NCBI GenBank assembly: GCA_030667985.1
Contig: DAOUUU010000009.1
Span: forward strand, 1-36,675
Origin: Candidatus Krumholzibacteriota bacterium
Lineage (GTDB): Bacteria; Krumholzibacteriota; Krumholzibacteriia; Krumholzibacteriales; Krumholzibacteriaceae
DNA: 36,675 bases
Reading direction: 5' to 3'
In this document: positions 17,993 through 26,800 of the stretch, one piece after another
Layout of the letters: each line of letters starts with the position of its first letter
Numbering within the stretch: the stretch's first letter is position 1
Notes under the pieces: model-generated
Seen by the model: the letters and a program-made list of their open reading frames with translations, nothing else
Databases searched by the model: none
What the model was told of the DNA's origin: nothing
Translations under genes and position numbers: made by a program

Positions 17993-18181
17993 ATGGCAAA
18001 AGTACCTTTCGTCGATGCTGACCTCTGCACTGGATGCGAGCTTTGCATCGAGACTTGTTCCGACGTTTTCGAGATGAAGGACGATGTCGCTATCGTCTCG
18101 GATCCGGAAGGCGCAAGCGAAGAAGAGATTCAGGAAGCCATCGATAACTGCCCGGTCGAAGCCATCATCTGGAAGGAATAG
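17993..18181 (+). CDS. Single-cluster [4Fe-4S] ferredoxin
   Basis: The 62-residue acidic protein is a small cytoplasmic electron carrier. It has CTGCELC (Cys12, 15, 18), then Cys22, and a distal CPVEAI near the C-terminus. This is the pattern of monocluster bacterial ferredoxins, in which the three proximal cysteines plus the distal CP cysteine bind one [4Fe-4S] cluster. The middle region where a second CxxCxxC motif would sit is replaced by an EEEIQEAI helix. AAAGGAG precedes the ATG. It is flanked by a candidate promoter and a hairpin terminator, so it is likely monocistronic; its redox partners are not evident, though EtfABD lie next door. Confidence 0.95.
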   Translation: MAKVPFVDADLCTGCELCIETCSDVFEMKDDVAIVSDPEGASEEEIQEAIDNCPVEAIIWKE

Positions 18182-18204
18182 CGGGCGGTTCGAGCGTGAA
18201 TTGA

Positions 18205-18238
18205 AGAGAGCCGGGTCACCTATGTGATCCGGCTCTCT
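18205..18238. terminator. Bidirectional hairpin terminator
   Basis: A 15-bp inverted repeat (AGAGAGCCGGGTCAC pairing with GTGATCCGGCTCTCT, one G-T mismatch) with a 4-nt CTAT loop lies between the stop codons of the convergent ferredoxin (ends 18181) and etfD (ends 18277) genes. It lacks a long T tract on either side but is very stable, so it probably stops transcription from both directions. Confidence 0.7.
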
Positions 18239-18276
18239 CTGTATGGTCTGAGTTCAACACTCCTCACTGAGGCGGC

Positions 18277-20277
18277 TTAAGGCTCGGCAGCCTGGTTCCC
18301 CAGCATGATCTCGGCGATATCGAGGACCTCGACGTCATCCCTCTCTCTCGCCTTCAGCCCATCCTCGAACATCGTAACGCAGAAGGGACAGGCGGTAAAT
18401 ATCTTCTCTGCACCTTTCGATAACGATTCGTCCACCCGATCCTCGTTGATCCTTCGGCCGAGAGTCTCCTCCATCCACATCCTCCCCCCCCCGGCGCCGC
18501 AGCAAAAGCTCTTCTTCCCACGGCGATCGAACTCCATCAGACGAAGTCCTGTCACCGACCGCAGCAGATCTCTCGGTTCATCCAGTATTCCATTATAGCG
18601 GCCCAGATAGCAGGAATCGTGGTATACGCCGTTCAGGCCCTCGTATGACGGGGCTTCAAGCTTGCCGGACTTCACCAGCTCCAGCAACAATTCGGAATGG
18701 TGTATGACCTTCGCTTCGAAGCCGAATTGCGGGTATTCGACCTTGAGCGAATTGTATCCGTGCGGACAGATAGTGACGATCCGCTCGAACTTATACTTAC
18801 GAAGCGTCTCGATATTTGACTCTATCAGCATCTGCGCCAGATACTCGTTGCCCATTCTCCTGGCCGTCTCGCCGCAGCATTTTTCCTCGACACCGAGTAT
18901 GGCGAAATCGACACCGGCTCTTCTCAAGAGCTCGGCCATGGCCCGCGCGATGCGTTGTCCCCGGGAGTCAAACGATCCAGAGCAACCGACCCAGAAGAGT
19001 ATGTCGAAACTCCCCTTGTCCGCCGCGATGGGCAGATCGATATCCAACGCCCAATCGGCCCTGGTCGAGTAGCCGAGGGCCCAGGGATTGTAGTTGACCT
19101 CCATGTTTTTGAAGACCGGCTGCATCTCGGCCGGAAAACGGCTCTCGGTGAGAACGAGGTATCGTCTGAGATCGACGAATTTCTGCACATGCTCGATAAA
19201 CGGCGGGCATTCCTGCATACAGGCCCCGCAGGTCGTGCAGGCCCATATTTCATCCTCTGTCGTTGTATCCGGCACGATCTGTGGAGCGTCTGAGGCTCCG
19301 CTCCCGTCGCCTTTCGAGAGCAATCTTTCCCGCTCACTCATCAGATGGCCCCTCAGCCTGTGGATCACGCGGTATGGGCTGAGCGGCTTGTCGGTAAGAA
19401 AGGCCGGACACACGGCCTGGCATCTCCCGCATTCAGTGCAGGCGTAAAGATCGAGGAGCTGTTTCCAGGTAAACTCGCCGATCTCGGAAATACCGAACTT
19501 CTCCGCGGATTCATCTTCAAAATCCATGCGGCTCAATGTTCCGGCGGAGCCCAAGTTCCTGAAAAAGACGTTCGGGATCGCCCCCAGAATGTGAATGTGC
19601 TTGGAAAATGGCACATAGATCAGAAAGAAAAATACGATCAGGTGATGGATCCAGGCAAATATCATATTCGCCATGGAGAGGTTCATATCCCACCCGTTCA
19701 TCAAACCGGACACGTAGTGGGAGACGGGAGCGTGGGCCACCGGTATATGGCCCGGTTTCATGAGGATCTCGGTCCCCCTGATCCCATACATGAGCAGGAT
19801 AAGAACGGAGATGAGGCCCAGGATCAGAACTGCCTCCCTCTTCGCCTTCGGATCGTCGATACGCAGCCTGACCGGATTGAAGAAGAACCGCCTGACGAGC
19901 GAGATGATGATCGCTACAATGACTAGCAGTCCGAAGATATCGAGAAGCAGGGAAAGGATGCCGTCAGCCGTCCTGCCGATTATCACCTCGAACCCGAAGC
20001 CGGGAATGATCATTCCGAGGATATGTTCCATCGTTCCGAGCGTGATGAATATGAATCCCCAGAAGATGATGAAATGGCCCAGGCCTGCCAGCTGGGTCAG
20101 AACGCGCGCCTGCGCCCCGACAAAGACAACAACTGAATTGACGCGCTCAACCCATCGATCGAACCTGTTTTCGGGCTTTCCCACCATGAGAAGCCGCACG
20201 AGTAAGCGCAGGATGAACCCGAAGGCGATGAGGACGGTTGCGAACACTATGAGCAGAATCATTCCCTGAACCGTCAT
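18277..20277 (-). CDS. Membrane Fe-S oxidoreductase, EtfD-type ETF:(mena)quinone oxidoreductase
   Basis: The 666-residue protein has an N-terminal membrane domain of about five to six helices (residues ~5-235) with His residues placed like b-type haem ligands. Two [4Fe-4S] motifs follow (CTECGRCQAVCP from Cys280 and CTTCGACMQECP from Cys347). Two CCG domains with KCCGETARR and SFCCGAGGGR end the protein, as in HdrB/GlpC-like proteins. This layout matches EtfD (EMO), which takes electrons from reduced ETF and reduces menaquinone. Its position after acyl-CoA dehydrogenase, etfB and etfA supports this. The ATG at 20277 is chosen for the AAGGGG site; a start at 20298 lacks one. Haem content and quinone type are inferred. 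Confidence 0.88.
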   Translation of the reverse strand: MTVQGMILLIVFATVLIAFGFILRLLVRLLMVGKPENRFDRWVERVNSVVVFVGAQARVLTQLAGLGHFIIFWGFIFITLGTMEHILGMIIPGFGFEVIIGRTADGILSLLLDIFGLLVIVAIIISLVRRFFFNPVRLRIDDPKAKREAVLILGLISVLILLMYGIRGTEILMKPGHIPVAHAPVSHYVSGLMNGWDMNLSMANMIFAWIHHLIVFFFLIYVPFSKHIHILGAIPNVFFRNLGSAGTLSRMDFEDESAEKFGISEIGEFTWKQLLDLYACTECGRCQAVCPAFLTDKPLSPYRVIHRLRGHLMSERERLLSKGDGSGASDAPQIVPDTTTEDEIWACTTCGACMQECPPFIEHVQKFVDLRRYLVLTESRFPAEMQPVFKNMEVNYNPWALGYSTRADWALDIDLPIAADKGSFDILFWVGCSGSFDSRGQRIARAMAELLRRAGVDFAILGVEEKCCGETARRMGNEYLAQMLIESNIETLRKYKFERIVTICPHGYNSLKVEYPQFGFEAKVIHHSELLLELVKSGKLEAPSYEGLNGVYHDSCYLGRYNGILDEPRDLLRSVTGLRLMEFDRRGKKSFCCGAGGGRMWMEETLGRRINEDRVDESLSKGAEKIFTACPFCVTMFEDGLKARERDDVEVLDIAEIMLGNQAAEP

Positions 20278-20314
20278 CCGATCCCCTTTCTGGAACATTC
20301 GTGACGGGATCTCA

Positions 20315-21295
20315 TCAGAGTATCTTTTTGATTTCCTCCGTCATAATAGGAACGACGTCGAAGAGGTCTCCGACGATCCCGTAATTCGCCTTCTCGAAGA
20401 TAGGAGCGTTGGGATCCTTGTTGATGGCGACGATCACCTTCGACGTGCGCATACCGGCAAGGTGCTGAATCGCGCCGGATATACCACATGCGATGTAGAG
20501 TTTGGGATTCACGATCTTACCCGTATGGCCCACCTGAAGACCGTGTTCGACGTATCCTGCATCGACCGCGGCACGGGAAGCCCCGACGGCCGCCCCGAGC
20601 AGATCGGCGAGCTCTTCAAGTATCTTGAAATTGGATGCGTCCTTCATTGCGCGTCCGCCCGCGATAATGACCTCCGCCTCGGTGACGTCCGGTCTGCCGC
20701 CCGCTAGCGGGATGATCTCCTTGACTAGAGCCCTGATCGATTCAGCGGTCACACCGGCGGGTCGTGAAACGATCTCGACGGAGCCGCCGGCAGGTTCGGC
20801 CGGTGGCATATTGTTGGGACGAATGGTGATAAACACGGGACGTTCACCGGCGGGTGTTATCTCGATAAAGAGCCTTCCCGAGTAAACAGGCCGCTTCGCG
20901 ACGACCTTGTCCCCCTCATACCTCACATCGACGCAATCACTGAACATCACGCCGTCGACCTTGGCCGTTACGCGGGAAGCCAGGTCTCTCCCCTGCGACG
21001 TCGCCCCGAGCAGTACGTACCCCGTTGATATCTCCTGGACGAGATCGGCGAGGAATTTGGCGTATCCCTCGGTCGAATACTCTTTGAACACCTCGCTCTC
21101 CGAGATATATATCTTCCTCAGGCCGAACTCCTTCAGGGATTCCGCAGCTTCCTGCGCTCCATCACCGATGAGCACCGCGTCAATCGAACCGCCCGTTCCC
21201 TCGGCTATGATACGAGCCGTACCGATGAGTTCCTTGACGGCTTTTTTTAGCGTGCCGCCTCTTATCTCTCCAAATACCAGTATATCACTAGCCAT
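20315..21295 (-). CDS. etfA: Electron transfer flavoprotein alpha subunit
   Basis: The 326-residue protein has the EtfA N-terminal domain ([10 protein letters not shown]...). Its C-terminal FAD-binding region carries [37 protein letters not shown] and [20 protein letters not shown]. It binds FAD and accepts electrons from acyl-CoA dehydrogenase together with EtfB. No ferredoxin-like extension is present. The start at 21295 follows GGAGGG; the longer upstream frame is out of family. It lies 20 bp after etfB and 37 bp before etfD. Whether this ETF is bifurcating or simply electron-transferring cannot be settled by eye, but the linked EtfD favours electron transfer to quinone. Confidence 0.96.
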   Translation of the reverse strand: MASDILVFGEIRGGTLKKAVKELIGTARIIAEGTGGSIDAVLIGDGAQEAAESLKEFGLRKIYISESEVFKEYSTEGYAKFLADLVQEISTGYVLLGATSQGRDLASRVTAKVDGVMFSDCVDVRYEGDKVVAKRPVYSGRLFIEITPAGERPVFITIRPNNMPPAEPAGGSVEIVSRPAGVTAESIRALVKEIIPLAGGRPDVTEAEVIIAGGRAMKDASNFKILEELADLLGAAVGASRAAVDAGYVEHGLQVGHTGKIVNPKLYIACGISGAIQHLAGMRTSKVIVAINKDPNAPIFEKANYGIVGDLFDVVPIMTEEIKKIL

Positions 21296-21315
21296 TATCA
21301 ACCCTCCATCTATGC

Positions 21316-22107
21316 CTATAGGACCTTGGCCTCTTCGCGCAGGAGCTTTACGAGCTCGGCGGCGGCGTCCTTTATCTCTTCCGCTTCGACCATCTTGCAC
21401 TCTCCACCCTTCGGCAGGGGGAACCACTTGAGAATCTCCGAACGGCCTCCCCCCGGAGCGCTATCGAACCCGAGGTCCGCGAGGGTCTTCTTCCTGATTT
21501 CTTTCTTCTTTGCTTTCATGATCCCCGGAAGGGATGCGTAGCGAGGTTCATTGAGACCCTTCTCGCACGAGATAATAACGGGAAGCTTCGTTTCCACCCT
21601 CTCGTCCCCTCCCTCTATACGCCTGTTGAGAACCGCCGAAGAATGGTCATCGCTGATCTCGAAAACGACCGCCACGTTGACCTGCGGGATATCAAGTATC
21701 TCGGCGGTAATCGCCTGTACCTGCGCCATATCGTCGTCGATCGCCTGCTTGCCGCAGAACACGATATCGAATCCTTCATCCTGCAGCACCTTGGCCAATA
21801 TGGCCCCAGAGGTGAATGGTCCCGGCTTCTTGAGAGCGGGATCACAGACGTGCACGGCGTCATCGGCACCCATCGCTAGGGCCGTTCTGATAAGCTCGGC
21901 CGATTCCTCAGAACCGATGCAAACGACAGTCACCTTGCTGTCCCCGCCAACCTTTTCCTTGAGCCTCAGGCCCTCCTCGATGGCGTACTCATCGTATGGA
22001 TTGATGACGAACTTGATATCATCCTCCCGTATACCGGTTCCTTCCTGGTTTATCAATATCCTTGCTTCGGTATCCGGTACGCGTTTTAACAAAACGATGA
22101 TCTTCAA
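21316..22107 (-). CDS. etfB: Electron transfer flavoprotein beta subunit
   Basis: The 263-residue product has family hallmarks: KIIVLLKRVPDTEARI at the N-terminus, INPYDEYAIEEGLRLKE, ALAMGADDAVHV and FCGKQAIDDDMAQVQ. The C-terminal recognition-loop region (PGIMKAKKKEI) is where ETF docks on dehydrogenases. Length is typical. It lies 33 bp after the acyl-CoA dehydrogenase gene, so dehydrogenase, both ETF subunits and the quinone reductase form one transcription unit. GGAGGA precedes the ATG. Confidence 0.96.
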   Translation of the reverse strand: MKIIVLLKRVPDTEARILINQEGTGIREDDIKFVINPYDEYAIEEGLRLKEKVGGDSKVTVVCIGSEESAELIRTALAMGADDAVHVCDPALKKPGPFTSGAILAKVLQDEGFDIVFCGKQAIDDDMAQVQAITAEILDIPQVNVAVVFEISDDHSSAVLNRRIEGGDERVETKLPVIISCEKGLNEPRYASLPGIMKAKKKEIRKKTLADLGFDSAPGGGRSEILKWFPLPKGGECKMVEAEEIKDAAAELVKLLREEAKVL

Positions 22108-22140
22108 GGGTTCCTCCTTTCCTCAGCTCCCCGAAACATT

Positions 22141-23304
22141 CTATTCTGGAAGCATTCTCTCGTATTCCTCTACAACTTTTTTCGAGATGACGAGATGCTG
22201 GATCTCGCTCGTCCCCTCGTATATCTCCATGGCGCGGGCGTCCCTGAAGAGACGCTCGACCTTGAACTCTGTAGTGTAGCCCACTCCCCCATGGATCTGC
22301 ATGGAGTCGTATGACGCCTGGTTGGCAGTTCTGCTCGCAAATAGCTTGGCCATCGCGGCTTCCTTGGTCATATTCTCGCCGGCATCCTTCAGTTTGGCAG
22401 CGCGGTACATCAGGAGCCTCGACGCTTCGATCGCCATGGCAATCTCCGAGATCTTCAACTTTATGGCCTGAAAATCAATGATTCGCTTGCCGAACTGTTT
22501 CCTCTCCCTGGCAAAGGTGACCGCCTCATCGAGGGCCGCCTGTGCGATACCGACCGATTGCGCCGCGATGCCTACGCGGCCACCGTCCAATACGGCAAGA
22601 GCTATCTGCATCCCCATTCCTTCTTCGCCGAGGAGATTCGAGGCGGGAACCCGGCAATCCTCAAACACCAGCTCGACCGTAGTCGAGGCTCTGAGTCCCA
22701 TCTTGTGCTCGATCTTGCCTACGCTGAACCCTGGATAATCCGGCTCCACGATAAATGCGCTGATTCCGCGGTTACGATTCTCCTGATCGGTGCGCCCGAA
22801 GACGGCTATCACTTGCGCCTTGTCGCCCGTCGAGATAAAGATCTTGGTGCCGTTCAGAACGTACTCGTCACCTTTCCTCTCGGCTGTGAGTCGGAGCGCG
22901 CTCACATCGCTCCCGGCTGCCGGTTCGGTCAAAGCGTATGCACCGATCATCTCCGCCGAGGCAAGCCCGGGCAGATAGCGGTCCTTCAGAAAGTCGCTTC
23001 CATATTCCAGGATAGCCCAGTTGACGAGGGAATTGTGAACCGACATTGCAACCGCGGTGGATGCGCAGACCTTACTGATCTCCTCCAGTGCCAGAATGAG
23101 GCAAAAATTGCTGAGACCGACGCCGCCGTACTTCTCCGGAACAGTCATGCCCATGAATCCGAGCTCGCCAAGCTTCTTGTAGATCTCCTCGGAATAGACA
23201 CCCTGTTCGTTATTTTCGACGGCAACCGCCGCGAGGTCCTTCCTGGCGAACTCGCGGGAAGTACTCTGAATCATCCGTTCCTCTTCGGTAAGCGGGTATC
23301 TCAT
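22141..23304 (-). CDS. Acyl-CoA dehydrogenase (short-/medium-chain type)
   Basis: This FAD enzyme introduces the alpha-beta double bond in acyl-CoA. The 387-residue protein shows YALTEPAAGSDVSAL, the substrate/FAD region KMGLRASTTVELVFEDCRVP, the AVLDGGRVGIAAQSVGIAQ helix, QIHGGVGYT, and the catalytic glutamate in MEIYEGTSEIQ. The catalytic base position fits short-chain (butyryl-CoA-like) rather than isovaleryl-type enzymes. Tandem ATGs at 23307 and 23304 follow AAAGGAAGG; either may start. An in-frame start at 23343 would add 13 residues of atypical sequence. It is first in the EtfBAD operon. Chain-length specificity is unknown. Confidence 0.95.
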   Translation of the reverse strand: MRYPLTEEERMIQSTSREFARKDLAAVAVENNEQGVYSEEIYKKLGELGFMGMTVPEKYGGVGLSNFCLILALEEISKVCASTAVAMSVHNSLVNWAILEYGSDFLKDRYLPGLASAEMIGAYALTEPAAGSDVSALRLTAERKGDEYVLNGTKIFISTGDKAQVIAVFGRTDQENRNRGISAFIVEPDYPGFSVGKIEHKMGLRASTTVELVFEDCRVPASNLLGEEGMGMQIALAVLDGGRVGIAAQSVGIAQAALDEAVTFARERKQFGKRIIDFQAIKLKISEIAMAIEASRLLMYRAAKLKDAGENMTKEAAMAKLFASRTANQASYDSMQIHGGVGYTTEFKVERLFRDARAMEIYEGTSEIQHLVISKKVVEEYERMLPE

Positions 23305-23421
23305 CATCCTTCCTTTGCCGAAAAAGACGTAGCGTGAATGCAATTTATCGAATCAAAGTAGGCAAGCACAATAAACAAAATTCCGAGCGGTGTCAATCCC
23401 CTTTACCGAACAACTTGCCTG

Positions 23422-23452
23422 TTGAACATACTGGACCGATAGGTTATATAAT
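23422..23452 (+). promoter_or_regulatory. Candidate promoter of the CxxCxxCC protein gene
   Basis: TTGAAC (23422-23427) and a perfect TATAAT (23447-23452) are separated by 19 bp, slightly long. The start site would be near 23459, about 34 nt before the GTG start. This lies in the 188-bp divergent region between the acyl-CoA dehydrogenase gene and this gene. Confidence 0.5.
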
Positions 23453-23492
23453 ACATCTCGGTCGCGCAACGCTATGAGGAGGGAGCAAAAAC

Positions 23493-23885
23493 GTGTTCAA
23501 CAGATTCGCGAATAAATCCAAGAAGAAAAAAAATCCCAAGAAGAAGCACGAGAACCCGTGTGATAAGTGCATCCCGGCCAAGTGCTGCATGTACTTCTCG
23601 ATCGAGATCGACGAACCGGAGGATGAAAATGATTATGACGACCTCCTCTGGATCATCGCTCATAGGGATGTCGAGATATATGTGAACGATGGCGACTGGT
23701 TTCTGATGGTACAGACTCCCTGCAGATTCTACGATCCGATAAAGGGGTGCCTTATCTATCCCAAGCGGCCTCGGATATGCAAGCAGCATCGACTCGAGGA
23801 ATGCGAATTCGATGACGATTACGGATTCGACGAACACTTCCACAGCTACGAGGAACTCGATCGTTACATCCGCAACAACACATAG
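23493..23885 (+). CDS. CxxCxxCC-family (YkgJ-like) putative metal-chelating protein
   Basis: The 130-residue protein has a lysine-rich N-terminus followed by CDKCIPAKCC, then PCRFYDP, a Cys in KGCLIYPKRPRIC. This is the cysteine pattern of the 'putative zinc- or iron-chelating' CxxCxxCC family, of unknown biochemical role. The middle and C-terminal parts are very acidic (EPEDENDYDD; EFDDDYGFDE). The start is GTG with GAGGAGGGAG upstream. Its TAG stop directly abuts the stop codon of the convergent protease gene, with no gap. Confidence 0.82.
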   Translation: MFNRFANKSKKKKNPKKKHENPCDKCIPAKCCMYFSIEIDEPEDENDYDDLLWIIAHRDVEIYVNDGDWFLMVQTPCRFYDPIKGCLIYPKRPRICKQHRLEECEFDDDYGFDEHFHSYEELDRYIRNNT

Positions 23886-26800
23886 TTAACGGAGCAGCAC
23901 CATCTTTCGCGTCGCGACGCTATTGCTGATGCCGAGCCTGATGAAGTATATCCCGCTCGCGACCGACTCGCCCCTCTGATTCCTGCCGTCCCATTGGACG
24001 CTGTGCCTTCCTGTAGGACAGGCTTCGTCAACAAGCGTCCTCACCTGAGTGCCTCTCACGTCGTAGACCACCAGTGAGACCCTTTTCCTGCTTCCCTCCA
24101 CACCAGGAACGGTAAATGGAATAGTCGTGTTGGGATTAAAAGGATTCGGGTGGTTCTGGTATAGCCTGGCATTGGCGACCGGCACCATGATCTGATCGGT
24201 CTCTATGAAGAGGTCGGGGCTTTCCTCGGCTTCGAGCTTGTAGAGGTATGTGATTCCCTCCTCTACAGATCTATCAACATACTGGACGATTCCCGATCCA
24301 TCGGCGAAAAGATCTCTGCTGAGAAGCCTGTAGTTCGAGTCCGATTCCCTGCGATAGAGGGCCCATCTATCCACTGTGGGCAGCACAAGGCAGTTCAGCT
24401 CGATCGCGCCGCCGATCAACCTGTGAGTAAATGTCATTAGTTCCGCGCTGGTCAGCTGATTGTACCCGTCCCAGCCGGAGTTTGTGACGTTGCCGTGGAA
24501 TCCGTTCCATGCGCTGTAGTCATGGTGCCACGCGCCTTCGAGATCCCAGACATACAAGAAACGGTCCCAGCATGCCACCACGAGCTCGAGGTCGGCGTCC
24601 ATATCGAGATCTCTCACCATCGGCGTTCCACGGATGAAGCCGTTCAAGTAAATCGGGAAACCGGGCAGGTTGGCCCCGCTCATATCCCACGCATTCAGGA
24701 TCCCATCCTCGCAACCGAGCACTATGTCCAGGCTGCCGTCTCCGTTGAGATCGGCGATCGTAGGTGATGATTCGGTCGGTCCACCACCTGTATTGTAGGG
24801 CTGCGGCCATCCGGGCTGTGAGCTGCCGAGATAATCGAATACGTGGCAATAACCGTCCATGCTCGGAATCACGATCTCGAGCTTTCCGTCCCCGGTCAGA
24901 TCGCCCAGTGCTGGTGAACCCATGAAGAAGTTGACGCTGTAGATCCATACCGGCCATCCCGCCATGCAACTGCCGTCATGGTTGAGCCCGTAGATCATGC
25001 CGGAGCTGTTCTGCACTACGACCTCCTGGTGCCCATCACCGTCTATATCCCCCACGACGGGGCTGGCGGATATATTGGCGCCCTCCTCCGCTACCGGCAC
25101 GGGCCATCCGGCCACATAGCTGGCATCGTGGTTCAGGCAATAGATACTGTCGCCGGGAGAGCACAGGACTATCTCCGGAAGTCCGTCCTCATCGATGTCG
25201 GCGAGGGCGGGCGTGGATGTATGCCATCCGAGTGATTCGCTTCCATCGCGGTAGAAGAACGGGCCGTTCGTACTCGGATTACCGTCGCCGTCACGAAGTT
25301 CCGTGCCGTCGTGGTGCCACGCATAGAGTATCCCGTCGATATCGAATGCGAATATCTCAGGATCACCGTCGCCGTCGATATCGGCGGCGGTCGGACTCGC
25401 CCAACAGAGATCGCGCGTATCCTGCGGCCACCCCGGCAGCGTATTTCCGTCATGGTCGAACACATATATCTTTTTCAGACTCCACGAGGCACCGATGATT
25501 TCGTCTCCGGGTTCACCGTCAATTTCGATAAGGGCCAGGGAGGCGGTGAAGTTATCACCCTCGGTGTTGAGTATCCCCCATGTGGCGGGCTGGCCGTCTC
25601 CGTCCCTTACCTCGATCCCGTCGCCATGCAACGCGTAAACATACTCCGCCCCCATGACGACCTCGGGATGGCTGTCGCCGTCGATATCCCCGACAACGGG
25701 GCTGCACGAGCTCTCCCGGCCGAGCTTGATCGGCCACCCCGCAAGCTGCGGTGAACTCGTGCTGATATTTCGTTCTACGCATGGAGCTCCCTCGTTACCG
25801 CACGAATCGATAGTCGTCACTATGTAGTAATATCTGGTGCTCGACAGGAGCCCGTGATCGTTATAGAGCGTGTGGAATACGAGGTCCTTTGTCGCTAGCT
25901 CGTAAGGCCCGCCCGACTGCTCGGAGTGGTAGACCTGGTAGCGATAATGCTCGGTGCTGTCTGGAGGATCCCAAGTAGCGTGTATCTCGTTCGGGCCGAA
26001 GCTCGCGTCGAGGTGCAGGAGATGGGGTGGATCGGGCTCCCTCAGTTCCAGATCGTAGGAATATACACGTCCATAAACGTCGGTTAGCTCGAGATGGAAC
26101 AGGTTCGGGATGAGCATATTCGCTTCAGATAGAACGAATCCGTCGCCATACTCGACTCCCAGCAGCGGAATCTCGTCATAGTCGCTGACCGCATCCACCA
26201 CATTGAGATGGGGCGATAGGCTGCTTATCACTCCCTGGAGTCCCGTCGCAGCGCCCGTACCAAAATTCTTTAACCCGATCTGGAGAAGAAAATCCTCTCC
26301 CGGCTCTATAATACCGTTATTGTTCCCGTAGGGAAGCGTATCGCTCAGCATATTCACATAGAATTCAAACTGCGGAGCATGAGCTTCCAGCGCGAACTTC
26401 TCGGACCATAAACCCCCCGTCGAGTCGCGGATCTCGAGTTCGAACTCGAGGGCCCGCTCGTCAGCGACACTCATATGCACCGTAAACTGGAAACCGTCTG
26501 CGTTCCAGTTGGCCGCACCCTGAGAGACATCCGGGTAGAGAGCCGTGCTGTCGAAAATGGCCACAGTGGTCTCATCGGTCCGCAGGATGGCATAGAGTTT
26601 TTCGGCATCCGCCTGCCCGGTGTTGCGCAGCTTGAGGAACAGGCCTACAGTCTCGCCCGAATCGAGGTTCCCGTCGCCGTTTCCGGTCACACCGTCGGCG
26701 ATTATCCTGTCGTCGATCCTGAGATAGGGATCCAGCTCTTCCTGGACAAGCATCGAATCGAGATAACGGGAGTGGTTGAGACCGGTCACCGTAACATAGA

